NCBI RefSeq assembly: GCF_005884405.1
Contig: NZ_VCAO01000013.1
Span: 1 to 35,844, forward strand
DNA length: 35,844 nt
Source of the DNA: Qipengyuania marisflavi
GTDB taxonomy: Bacteria; Pseudomonadota; Alphaproteobacteria; Sphingomonadales; Sphingomonadaceae
Direction: 5' to 3'
Part shown: piece by piece, positions 16,802-25,261 of the stretch
How positions within the stretch are numbered: position 1 is the stretch's first letter
Layout: every line of letters starts with the position of its first letter
Program-made: the position numbers and the translations under genes
The notes under the pieces: generated by a model
What the model was told of the DNA's origin: nothing
The model's database searches: none
Seen by the model: only the letters and a program-made list of their open reading frames with translations

Positions 16802-16830
16802 TTGCAAAGGCCAGAACGTGCGGATATGAC
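16802..16830 (+). promoter_or_regulatory. Candidate sigma-70 promoter for the TonB-dependent receptor gene
   Basis: TTGCAA (16802-16807) and TATGAC (16825-16830) are separated by 17 bp; each matches the consensus at four of six positions. The predicted transcript start is near 16837, so the operator at 16865-16878 would lie inside the leader and block elongation rather than polymerase binding. Confidence 0.45.
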
Positions 16831-16864
16831 CGCCAATCCAACAAGGACGCATCACAAGTTAATG

Positions 16865-16878
16865 TGGTAGCGCTAACA
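16865..16878. promoter_or_regulatory. Operator 2 of the xylose regulon
   Basis: TGGTAGCGCTAACA, identical in all 14 bases to operator 3 at 23992. It lies 15 bp before the receptor start codon, just ahead of its ribosome binding site, in the divergent region shared with halogenase-like gene 4. Confidence 0.88.
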
Positions 16879-16893
16879 TATGGGGAGAGGCCA

Positions 16894-19800
16894 GTGAAAA
16901 GGGCTATGGTACATAAGAGCGGTGCGTCCGCCGGCAGCAGCAATTTGTTGCGCAATGTTCTGCGGGCCGGCGCTTCGGTTCTGGTAATGGGTGGCCTGCT
17001 GGCTTCGCAGACTGCAAGTGCGCAGACCGCGCCAGACGACGAAGCCGCCGCGAGTGACGGCGAGTCCAATCAAGGCACCATCATCGTCACCGGCATTCGC
17101 CAGTCGCTCGAAAACGCCCAGAACATAAAGCGTGCAGCGGACACCGTCGTCGAGGCGATTACCGCTGAAGACATCGGCGCCCTGCCCGACCGCTCCGTTA
17201 CCGAAGCACTTCAGCGTCTTCCCGGTGTGTCGATCAACCGCTTCGCCGGTTCGAACGATCCCGATCACTTCTCCGTTGAAGGTTCGGGCGTTGTTATTCG
17301 CGGGCTCAACTTCGTCCGTTCCGAATTCAACGGCCGCGATGCCTTCACCGCCGGGGTCAACGGGCAGGCGATCAATTTCGCCGATATTCCGGCTGAACTC
17401 CTCGGCTCGGTCGTCGTCAGCAAGAACTCGACTGCCGATATGATCGAAGGCGGGCTGGCCGGTACGGTCAATCTCAACACCCGCAAGCCGTTCGATGATT
17501 ACGGTCTCAATATCGCATTCAGCGCAGAGGCGAATTACGGTGATTTCCGCAAGGAATGGACGCCCAGCTTCTCGGGCCTGGTGAGCAACACCTGGGAAAC
17601 CGGCGCGGGTACCTTCGGTGCACTGATCAGCGGCAGTTATTCGCGCATCAAGAGCCGCGCTGACGGCTTGCAGATCGCCAACTACCAGACCCGCGACGGA
17701 TCTTCGGTGCGCCTTGCCAATGCGCTTGAATCCTTTGTCTGCCGCAACCGCCTGCCGTCCGATGGGGACAGCCTGACCTTGCCTGTACCGGGCACTTGCG
17801 GTGAAACGCAGGGGCCAGGCGCAGATGGCTTTGCCGATCTTGCCGACGAGCGTTTCGCACCTGTCGGCGGCCAGTTCCGCACACAGGAATTCGACCGCAA
17901 GCGCGATGGTATCGCCGCCGCTCTGCAATTTGAATCGACTGATGGCCGGACATTGCTGAGCGCGCAATACATCCGCGCGCACACCACCAACGCGTGGAAC
18001 GAGCGCACTTTCGAGACGTCACCCGACAATGCCGAATACAACACCTATCCGGTTGGCTGCTTCCTCAGCCCGGCCAGCGGCGGCCAGTCTGCAAACGAAG
18101 GTGAAATCCAGTGTGGTGCCGACTTCGAGAATTACGTCTATGACGACACCGGGCTGTTCCAGTCAGGCTATATCACCAGCCCGGCATCGGGGTGGCGCGG
18201 TCCCGGACCCAATGACGGTTCTACCTACGTTCCGTTTGGCGGCGTGCAGCAATCACTGGCTCGGCGCGAAGTGTTCGAAGAAAATACCAACAATGATTTT
18301 GGGCTGAATTTCCAACAGAAAATATCTGACAAACTGCACCTTGAGCTAGACGGGCAATATGCCCATTCGAAGCGTACAGTAGACGATATCAGCGTGTTCG
18401 GATCGACCTTTGCCGACCAGCAACTCGACATCAGCGGCGATCTTCCGATCATCACACCGCGGGCGCCCAATGTCACCAGCTACGCGCAGACATGGGCCGG
18501 CGGCAATGCCGACCTCGCCGCTCTGACGCAGGACGACAATGCCTATTTCCGCAGCACCGAAGTGCAGTTCTGGCGTGCGGCAATGGACCATTTCGAGCGC
18601 AGCGAAGGCGACCAGTTCACCTTCAGCGGCGATCTGACTTATGACATCTCCGACGATGCCTTCCTGCGTGAAGCCAAGGTCGGCGCGCGTTACGCCGATC
18701 GCGACCAGACCATCCGTTACTCGACCTACAACTGGGGCGTATTATCGGAAATCTGGGCCGGGTCGGACACCGTCTCAGTGGGCGACACTCCGGCGGATCA
18801 GTCTGAATTCTACGAATTCCCGGACTTCTTCCGTGGTCAGGTTCCCGGACCGATCGGCGGCTACTATTATTCGGGCAGTCTGATCGACGATTACGACGGC
18901 TCTGCTGCTTTCTTCCAGGGGATCAACCAGCAATGGCAGGCCCAGGGCGGTCAAGCTGGCTGGGTTCCGCTTGCTGCCCGTCCGGATGCTGTCAACGGCA
19001 GCCCCTTCCGGCCGGACGAGATTTCGCACATCACGCAGCGCGACACGGCGCTTTACGGTATGCTGCGCTTCGGTTCCGACGATTTCATCGGCGGAAACCG
19101 CATGGCGGGCAACATCGGTCTGCGCTGGGTCAGCACCAGTGTGGGTTCATCCAGCGCGACACGTGTGCCGACGCAGGGCGAAGTCAATATTACCCAGAGC
19201 TTTGCCGATCGCTGCTCCGCAACGCTTCCGCCAAATGCGCCTCCGGGCACGCAGGTGTCGCCGCCAGGCGGCGTCTGTTCGCTTGGTCAGGCAGGCTATG
19301 AGCAATTGCAGGCGTTCACCGGCAATGTGGCAACCATCGTTCCGCGCTCGACCGATACGAGCTATGATTATCTGCTTCCCAGCTTCAACATCATGGCCGA
19401 ACTGACGCCGGAACTGCTGGTCCGGGCAGCGGTATCGCGGGTGCTGACGCGTCCGCAGACGTCGAATATCCGAAATTACCTGAATTTCGACACCAGCCAG
19501 GGCACCTTGTTGCTATCGGCAGGGAACCCGGATCTGAAACCGGCGCGGGCATGGCAATTTGATCTGACCGCAGAATGGTATTTCGGACGGGTCGGCTCGC
19601 TGACGGCAAATGTGTTCTACAAAACTGTCGACGGGTTCTTCTTCTCGGCGCCGACACCGTTTGAAATCACTAACAACGGGATCACGCTTGATACGCTGAT
19701 CCTTGCGCCGGACAATTTCAGCGGCACCGGCAAGATCAAGGGCTTCGAAATTGCCTATCAGCAAACCTTCGATTTCCTGCCTTCTCCGCTCGACGGTTTC

Positions 19801-20250
19801 GGGGCCAGCGCGAACTATTCTTACATCAAGAGTTCGGGGCTTCCCAACGCCTTCCTGAATACGGGCGAACCGGTGGATGCAAGCACGATCATACCGGGCA
19901 ATCTTCCACTGGAAGGCCTATCGAAGCACAATGTAAATGCAGCGGTATTCTACGAGAAGGGTCCGGTTTCGGCCCGTGTCGCGTACAACTGGCGCTCGCG
20001 CTTCCTGCTCACGGTGGCCGATGTCATCTTCCCTTACACCTCGATCTTCAACGAGGCGACGGGGCAATTGGATGCTTCGGTGTTCTTCAACCTGACCGAC
20101 CAGATCAAGTTCGGTGTGCAGGGCGTGAACCTGCTCAACGAAGTGACCCAGACCAGTCAGGCCTTTACCGGCGATCCTGATCGTCTGGCGCCGCGATCAT
20201 ACTTCATGAACGATCGCCGCTTCAGCTTCGTCATCCGGGGCAATTTCTAA
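16894..20250 (+). CDS. TonB-dependent outer-membrane receptor, probable xylo-oligosaccharide transporter
   Basis: A large receptor of 1118 aa. The chosen start is GTG 16894, with GGGGAGAGG just upstream; ATG 16906 is the alternative. A signal peptide ends about residue 44 (LLASQTASAQ). Then comes the proteobacterial TBDR N terminus: a TonB-box-like stretch IIVTGIRQSLENA, and the plug with VTEALQRLPGVSINRF, FVRSEFNGRDAF and IEGGLAGTVNLNTR. A long beta-barrel follows and ends in Phe (FVIRGNF), as required for outer-membrane insertion. It would move oligosaccharides into the periplasm using TonB energy. Xylan products are inferred from the operator in its leader, the GH10/GH3 genes just downstream and the shared regulon. 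It is followed by a strong terminator. Confidence 0.92.
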   Translation: MKRAMVHKSGASAGSSNLLRNVLRAGASVLVMGGLLASQTASAQTAPDDEAAASDGESNQGTIIVTGIRQSLENAQNIKRAADTVVEAITAEDIGALPDRSVTEALQRLPGVSINRFAGSNDPDHFSVEGSGVVIRGLNFVRSEFNGRDAFTAGVNGQAINFADIPAELLGSVVVSKNSTADMIEGGLAGTVNLNTRKPFDDYGLNIAFSAEANYGDFRKEWTPSFSGLVSNTWETGAGTFGALISGSYSRIKSRADGLQIANYQTRDGSSVRLANALESFVCRNRLPSDGDSLTLPVPGTCGETQGPGADGFADLADERFAPVGGQFRTQEFDRKRDGIAAALQFESTDGRTLLSAQYIRAHTTNAWNERTFETSPDNAEYNTYPVGCFLSPASGGQSANEGEIQCGADFENYVYDDTGLFQSGYITSPASGWRGPGPNDGSTYVPFGGVQQSLARREVFEENTNNDFGLNFQQKISDKLHLELDGQYAHSKRTVDDISVFGSTFADQQLDISGDLPIITPRAPNVTSYAQTWAGGNADLAALTQDDNAYFRSTEVQFWRAAMDHFERSEGDQFTFSGDLTYDISDDAFLREAKVGARYADRDQTIRYSTYNWGVLSEIWAGSDTVSVGDTPADQSEFYEFPDFFRGQVPGPIGGYYYSGSLIDDYDGSAAFFQGINQQWQAQGGQAGWVPLAARPDAVNGSPFRPDEISHITQRDTALYGMLRFGSDDFIGGNRMAGNIGLRWVSTSVGSSSATRVPTQGEVNITQSFADRCSATLPPNAPPGTQVSPPGGVCSLGQAGYEQLQAFTGNVATIVPRSTDTSYDYLLPSFNIMAELTPELLVRAAVSRVLTRPQTSNIRNYLNFDTSQGTLLLSAGNPDLKPARAWQFDLTAEWYFGRVGSLTANVFYKTVDGFFFSAPTPFEITNNGITLDTLILAPDNFSGTGKIKGFEIAYQQTFDFLPSPLDGFGASANYSYIKSSGLPNAFLNTGEPVDASTIIPGNLPLEGLSKHNVNAAVFYEKGPVSARVAYNWRSRFLLTVADVIFPYTSIFNEATGQLDASVFFNLTDQIKFGVQGVNLLNEVTQTSQAFTGDPDRLAPRSYFMNDRRFSFVIRGNF

Positions 20251-20276
20251 GCCATTAGGGTCGTAGACGAAAAGAA

Positions 20277-20305
20277 GGGCCGCAGCACTCAGTGTGCTGC
20301 GGCCC
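20277..20305. terminator. Bidirectional intrinsic terminator between TBDR and xylanase genes
   Basis: A perfect 12-bp stem, GGGCCGCAGCAC (20277-20288) with GTGCTGCGGCCC (20294-20305), closes a 5-base loop. CTTTCGTTT follows on the plus strand and, read in reverse, TTCTTTTC follows on the minus strand. It sits between two convergent genes and can serve both. Confidence 0.92.
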
Positions 20306-20354
20306 CTTTCGTTTGGACTTGGCTGAATCGGAACGTTGCGATCAAGTAGCGGCC

Positions 20355-21530
20355 TCAGCCCGCGGCGAGCAGGCTCCCGGCGATGGCCTCGCGCAGTGCT
20401 TTGGCAGCATAATTGCTGTCATAGGGCGTACCGCGCACTTCGAGCCCGTCGGATCGCTTTGCCGGATCGAAATACTGCAGCCAGTTGTGCGCATCGACCA
20501 TGCCCCAAGCGAGAATATCGCCAAGGTGGGCATCGTAATCGAGCATCAGATCGAAATAGCGCCGGGCGTAATCCGCGACCTTGCGATCACGCATCGCAAG
20601 ATCGGCCGGTAGCGCGCTGTCCTTGACGTCGAATTCGGTGATCAGCAGGCGGTATCCCATGCCGGTTACCTCGTCGAGGAACCGCCGCCAGCCCGCTTCA
20701 TCATATACCCCGACACCGCTTGCAAGATCGACTTTGAACATCTCGATATGCGACTGGATGCCCAGAGCATCGCAGGGAACACCGCGTTTCTTCATTCCTT
20801 CCAGCAGCCGCAGCACATCGACGCAGTGACCCTCATGGGCCGGCTCCCAGCTCATGTAATCATTGTACACCAGCTCGGCTTTGGGCAGCTCTGCGCGTGC
20901 AGCGTGGAAGGCGAAGTCAATAACCGCTTCGGGACTGCCCATGGCGCGGCTGAGGCTGGTTTCTATGGGCGCGCGGCGATCATGGTCGATCGCTTCATTG
21001 ACCACGTCATAGCTGGTGATCTGGCCGCGATAGCGATTTGTCACCACCCGGATGTGATCGAGCAGCAGCCGCTCGGCCCGCCGCACGGGGGTCGCGCCGA
21101 AATCGTAAGTGTTGAGCCAGTCTGGAAACCATTGTGGCCGGTGCCACAGCAGGGTGTGGCCGCGCAGCTCCAGCGCATTGCCGCGCGCCCATTCGGCAAT
21201 CGCATCCATGGCTGCGAAGTCAAACTGGTCGGCCGAGGGACGAAGCGTCTGCCACTTCATCTCGTTCTCGGGCACGATCAGACCGCATTCCCTGCGCAAA
21301 ATGGCGGCGTAGGCGGGATTGGTGACCGACATGCCGGTACCCGCAGCCTTCCAGGAGACCGCACTGCCAAAGCGCCGGCCGCCGCGACGTGCAATCGCAT
21401 CGATGCCCGGTCCGGGGTCCACGATACTGCTCGCCATGGTGCCGCCCAAGCCGGACCGCGCTGCGCATGCCGCCAGTGGCGCAGCCAGCATTCCCGCCAG
21501 CAAGTTCCGGCGGCTCGTCTCCATATCCAT
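20355..21530 (-). CDS. GH10 endo-1,4-beta-xylanase, exported lipoprotein
   Basis: A 391-aa single-domain family 10 glycoside hydrolase that cuts the xylan backbone internally. The catalytic acid is Glu179 (DVVNEAI) and the nucleophile is Glu299 (ITEFDV). WKxxxP-type surroundings are visible in NEMKWQTLRP (89-98) and GHTLLWH (124-130). The N terminus carries a twin-arginine-like TSRRNLLAG (5-13) and a lipobox LAAC with Cys22. It is therefore probably a Tat-exported lipoprotein anchored in the outer membrane or facing the periplasm. No carbohydrate-binding module is present. The ATG at 21530 has GAGAGGG upstream. It lies 13 bp behind the GH3 gene and shares its operon under operator 3. Confidence 0.93.
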   Translation of the reverse strand: MDMETSRRNLLAGMLAAPLAACAARSGLGGTMASSIVDPGPGIDAIARRGGRRFGSAVSWKAAGTGMSVTNPAYAAILRRECGLIVPENEMKWQTLRPSADQFDFAAMDAIAEWARGNALELRGHTLLWHRPQWFPDWLNTYDFGATPVRRAERLLLDHIRVVTNRYRGQITSYDVVNEAIDHDRRAPIETSLSRAMGSPEAVIDFAFHAARAELPKAELVYNDYMSWEPAHEGHCVDVLRLLEGMKKRGVPCDALGIQSHIEMFKVDLASGVGVYDEAGWRRFLDEVTGMGYRLLITEFDVKDSALPADLAMRDRKVADYARRYFDLMLDYDAHLGDILAWGMVDAHNWLQYFDPAKRSDGLEVRGTPYDSNYAAKALREAIAGSLLAAG

Positions 21531-21543
21531 CGAACGCCCTCTC

Positions 21544-23946
21544 CTACTGTGTCACGGTAAGAGTGACCTCTTGGAGATCGCGCGAGTTGGGTCCGGCCAT
21601 CAGGGTGAATGTCCCCGGTTCTACCACGCGCTCCATCTCGCGGTTCCAGAAGGCAAAGGCGTCGGGGCGGATTGTGATATCGACCTGACTGGTCTCGCCC
21701 GGTTGCAGGGTGACCCGCTCGAAGCCGACCAGCTCCTTCACCGGACGCGTGACCGAGCTGATGTCGTCGCGCAGATATATCTGGACCACCTCGTCGCCCG
21801 CCATGCGCCCGCCGTTGGTGACCGGCACACGGATCGTCACGCCCTGCCCCGCAGCAATACTGGCGGCAGACAGGGTCGGCGCGCCGAAGGTGAACTCGGT
21901 ATAGGAAAGTCCGAAGCCGAAGGGATAGAGCGGGCTTGCCTCGGAAAACAGATAGCCGCGCCGCCCGCTGGGTTTGTGGTTGTAGAAATTGGGCAATTGC
22001 CCCGCCTCGCGTGCCACTGTCACCGGCAGCTTGCCACCCGGATTGACATTGCCGAACAGGGCATCGGCAATCGCCGTCCCCTGCTGCTCGCCCGCGTACC
22101 AGGTCTCGAGGATGGCGTCCGACCGCTCTGCCACATCAAGGTAGCTGGGCGGGCGACCATTGACGAGGACGGTCACGACGGGCTTGCCCAGCGCCTTCAG
22201 CGCGGCGAACAGCTCGTTCTGCTCGCCGACCAGATCGAGGCTGGTGCGGTCGCCCAGATGCGTGTCCGCCCACCCTTCGCGGCTGGTCTGCTCGGTATCG
22301 CCGATAAACAGCACGATGGTATCCGCATTGCGCGCGGCCTCGACCGCCTGAGCGATCATCTGCCGGTTCTCGGCCGGATCGGCGAGTTCGACCTTATCTT
22401 CCCACCAATCGTCGTCCAGGGTGATCTTCACGCCTTCGGAATAGACAATGTTGGCCCTGTCGCCGACCAGCGCCCGGATGCCTGCGAGCGGGCTGACGGT
22501 TGCGCGCGGAATGCCGTAGTAGCCGCCCAGCCGCGCGATATCGGCATTGGGGCCGATCACCGCGATGGTTGGCTTTGCCGCGCGGCCCTCAGGCAAGGCT
22601 AGCGGCAGGACACCGTCGTTCTTGAGCAGGATCAGCGATTTTTCCGCCGCCTTGCGTGCCAATGCGACACCTTCCGGCCCGTTGGAGGCCAATGCAGGTG
22701 CCATGTCGGTTACGAAAGCGTCCTCGAACAGACCGGCGTTGAATTTCATCGTCAGGATGCGTTCGACTGCGGTGTCGATCTGGGCGCCCGTGATCCGCCC
22801 TTCGCCCAGCAATTGGGCGAGAAATTTATACGCAGCGCCATCGGGAAAATCGATATCCACCCCGGCGTCCAGCGCCAGTTTGGCGGCATCCGGGATGTCG
22901 GCGGCGATCTTGTGGCGCGAGACCATTTCCTCGATCGCGAAATAGTCCGACACCACTGCGCCCTGATATTTCCACTCGCCGCGCAGGATGTCGCCCAGCA
23001 ACCAGCGGTTCGAATGGCTCGGGATACCGTCGATTTCATTGTAGCTGGCCATCACTGCATCGATGGCGGTCCGGTCGACCACTTCCTTGAACGGCGGGAA
23101 GAACATCTCGCGCAGCTGGCGTTCCGAGATTTGCGCCGGTCCGGTGTTCGTGCCGCTTTCCGGCTGGCCGTGCCCGGTCATATGCTTGAGCGTGGCCATG
23201 ACCTGTCCGGGCTTCAGCTTGCGGTCGGTACCGACGCCCTGCAATCCTTCGACTGCCGCGACGCCCATTTCGGAGACCAGATAGGGATCTTCCCCGAAGG
23301 TTTCCTCGATCCGGCCCCAGCGCGGATCGCGCGCGACATCCACCACGGGAGAGAGCACCTGGTGAACGCCGCGCGCACGGACCTCCCCCGCAATGTAATC
23401 ATTTACATCGCGCACGAGGTCCGGATCCCATGATGATGCGAGACCGATGGATTGGGGGAAACTAGTGGCATCGAGCGCGGCGAGACCGTGCAGCGATTCC
23501 TCATGCGTCATGACCGGAATGCCGAGCCGCGTGCTGCGCGCCCAGCCTTGCAGTGCATTCACATACCGGATGCTGTCTTCGATCGAGCGCGGGGTATTCG
23601 TTCGTGGGCTGCCCGGACCCTTGAGGTCGGAGGGGCGGGTGAAAAATCCGATGCCATCGGGATAGAGTTCGCTCGCCTTGGCCGGATCGAAGAAATCCTG
23701 CTCGTCCTGCAGCGCCGCCTTGGTGGTCCAGATGCTGACCATCTGAGCGAGTTTTTCCTCTTGCGTCATGCGCGCCATCAGATCGGCCACACGCTGCTCC
23801 ACAGGCAGCGATGCATTCCAATACGGTGCCTCGGCCAGCGGTTTTTGAACCGCAACATCCTGCGCCGCAACCGGCGCCGCCAACGGCGCACCCAGTGCCA
23901 TGGCCGCAACGCTTGCAGCCAGTGCCGCCTTAAAAAAGGAATTCAT
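21544..23946 (-). CDS. GH3 beta-xylosidase/beta-glucosidase, periplasmic
   Basis: An 800-aa family 3 glycoside hydrolase. The start is the ATG at 23946, because GGGAGAG precedes it and a signal peptide follows at once (about residues 1-29, cut after VAA); the upstream extension is rejected because it crosses the operator. Domains in order are the (alpha/beta)8 barrel with KHMTGHG and nucleophile Asp334 in VVSDYFAIEE, the alpha/beta sandwich (about 440-640) and a C-terminal fibronectin-III-like domain (about 700-800). It would release xylose from xylo-oligosaccharides in the periplasm. Xylose over glucose is inferred from pairing with the GH10 gene and from the operator. It is transcribed divergently from the LacI regulator. 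Confidence 0.9.
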   Translation of the reverse strand: MNSFFKAALAASVAAMALGAPLAAPVAAQDVAVQKPLAEAPYWNASLPVEQRVADLMARMTQEEKLAQMVSIWTTKAALQDEQDFFDPAKASELYPDGIGFFTRPSDLKGPGSPRTNTPRSIEDSIRYVNALQGWARSTRLGIPVMTHEESLHGLAALDATSFPQSIGLASSWDPDLVRDVNDYIAGEVRARGVHQVLSPVVDVARDPRWGRIEETFGEDPYLVSEMGVAAVEGLQGVGTDRKLKPGQVMATLKHMTGHGQPESGTNTGPAQISERQLREMFFPPFKEVVDRTAIDAVMASYNEIDGIPSHSNRWLLGDILRGEWKYQGAVVSDYFAIEEMVSRHKIAADIPDAAKLALDAGVDIDFPDGAAYKFLAQLLGEGRITGAQIDTAVERILTMKFNAGLFEDAFVTDMAPALASNGPEGVALARKAAEKSLILLKNDGVLPLALPEGRAAKPTIAVIGPNADIARLGGYYGIPRATVSPLAGIRALVGDRANIVYSEGVKITLDDDWWEDKVELADPAENRQMIAQAVEAARNADTIVLFIGDTEQTSREGWADTHLGDRTSLDLVGEQNELFAALKALGKPVVTVLVNGRPPSYLDVAERSDAILETWYAGEQQGTAIADALFGNVNPGGKLPVTVAREAGQLPNFYNHKPSGRRGYLFSEASPLYPFGFGLSYTEFTFGAPTLSAASIAAGQGVTIRVPVTNGGRMAGDEVVQIYLRDDISSVTRPVKELVGFERVTLQPGETSQVDITIRPDAFAFWNREMERVVEPGTFTLMAGPNSRDLQEVTLTVTQ

Positions 23947-23991
23947 CACTTGTCTCTCCCGGCCCCCGGCGCTTGACAACGCACCGTCTAA

Positions 23992-24005
23992 TGGTAGCGC
24001 TAACA
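23992..24005. promoter_or_regulatory. Operator 3 of the xylose regulon
   Basis: TGGTAGCGCTAACA, in the divergent region between the GH3 beta-xylosidase gene and the LacI regulator gene. It overlaps the predicted GH3 -10 region and would also allow autoregulation of the repressor. Confidence 0.88.
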
Positions 24006-24030
24006 CTATCGTTGCGGAGCGAGTTGTCAA
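24003..24030 (-). promoter_or_regulatory. Candidate promoter for the GH3-GH10 operon
   Basis: Minus strand: perfect -35 TTGACA (24030-24025), 16-bp spacer and TAGTGT as -10 (24008-24003). The -10 overlaps operator 3, so repressor binding would block polymerase. Confidence 0.55.
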
Positions 24031-24155
24031 GCGAGGCAGTCCGAAGCGTCATGGAGGCCGGATGATCAACGCGAAAACTGGTGCCCAGACGGGCCCTGAT
24101 ACCGCGCAAGTCCGTATGCTTGCCGTTATACTCGCCCGCGGTCTATGCGGGTAAG

Positions 24156-25259
24156 ATGAGCATCCGGACGACCAGCCCCGCACCCCGCAAGCGCGCTTCG
24201 CGTCGCAGCAACACTGCCCCCACCATCGCAGATGTCGCGCGTGAGGCGCAGTGCTCCCCGATGACCGTCAGCCGCGTGATCAATGGCGAAGGCAACGTCC
24301 GCGAGGAAACCCGCGGGCAGGTGCAGCAGGCGATCAGCAAGCTCAACTATTCACCCAACCGCGCCGCGCGCAGCCTGGCTGGCGGCGAACAGCTGCGGAT
24401 CGCGTTGATGTTCGACAATCCGTCGGCATCCTATCTCAGCGAATTTCTGGTCGGAGCGCTGGAAGAAGCCGGAAGGATCGACGCCCATCTCGAGGTGCAA
24501 AGCTGCGAGAGCGCTACCGAAGCCCTGCCGCTGATGCGCAAGCTGGCCGAGGGCGGGATCAGCGGGTTCATTCTCCCTCCGCCGCTGTGCGATGATCAAC
24601 GCGTCCTCGACCTGACCAAAGATTTGGGCGCTATCGCCATTGCCGTAGGGCCGGGCAAGGCAGAGGGTTCCCACGGCGCCTTCATGATCGACGATTTTCA
24701 GGCCGCCTATGACATGACGCAGCATATCATCGGACTGGGCCATGTGCGGATCGGTTTTATCATCGGCAATCCCGAACAGGTCGCCAGCGGACGCCGCCTC
24801 AACGGCTATCGCGCGGCGCTGGAGAAGGCGGGGATAGAGCCGTCTGACGATCTGATCGTGCAAGGCCGCTTCACCTATCGTTCCGGCATGGCGGCAGCGG
24901 AGAAGCTGCTTGCGTTGGACCAGCGCCCGACAGCGATCTTCGCCTCAAACGACGATATGGCGGCGGCAGTGGTCGCGGTTGCGCATCGCATCCATCTCGA
25001 CGTGCCCAACGATATCACCGTGTGCGGGTTTGACGATACAGCCATGGCCAGCACCATCTGGCCCGAACTGACCACCATCCGCCAGCCGATCCGCGAGATG
25101 ACCGCAAAGGCGGTAGCGGCGATCGGCCGGATCACTCGCGCGCGCCGATCGGGCGAGAAACCGAAGGCCGAGCAGACGATCCTGCCCTACACCCTGGTTC
25201 GGCGCGAATCCGATGCAGCACCCAGCCTTGCGGCGAGCAAGCGGAACGGAGCAGGCTGA
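24156..25259 (+). CDS. xylR: LacI-family transcriptional repressor of the xylose regulon
   Basis: A 367-aa LacI/GalR-type regulator. The ATG at 24156 is chosen because the upstream open frame adds residues unlike the family. A basic N-terminal tail of about 20 residues precedes the helix-turn-helix (PTIADVAREAQCSPMTVSRV, residues 22-41) and hinge helix (NRAARSLAGGE). The periplasmic-binding-protein-like sensor domain follows, ending with FASNDDMAAAVV, ITVCGFDDTAMAS and TTIRQPIREM. It is the only LacI-type gene among five matching palindromes, so it most likely binds them and releases with xylose or a xylose derivative. Caulobacter XylR plays this role. The stop is 2 bp before the xylonate dehydratase start, so the two are co-transcribed. 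Confidence 0.88.
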   Translation: MSIRTTSPAPRKRASRRSNTAPTIADVAREAQCSPMTVSRVINGEGNVREETRGQVQQAISKLNYSPNRAARSLAGGEQLRIALMFDNPSASYLSEFLVGALEEAGRIDAHLEVQSCESATEALPLMRKLAEGGISGFILPPPLCDDQRVLDLTKDLGAIAIAVGPGKAEGSHGAFMIDDFQAAYDMTQHIIGLGHVRIGFIIGNPEQVASGRRLNGYRAALEKAGIEPSDDLIVQGRFTYRSGMAAAEKLLALDQRPTAIFASNDDMAAAVVAVAHRIHLDVPNDITVCGFDDTAMASTIWPELTTIRQPIREMTAKAVAAIGRITRARRSGEKPKAEQTILPYTLVRRESDAAPSLAASKRNGAG

Positions 25260-25261
25260 AT

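Larger units (their letters stand above)
23970..24033. repeat. 11-bp inverted repeat flanking operator 3
   Basis: CGCTTGACAAC (23970-23980) and GTTGTCAAGCG (24023-24033) are perfect inverted copies. Each arm contains a consensus -35 hexamer TTGACA, one pointing to the regulator gene and one to the GH3 gene. The operator at 23992-24005 lies almost at the centre. Confidence 0.75.
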
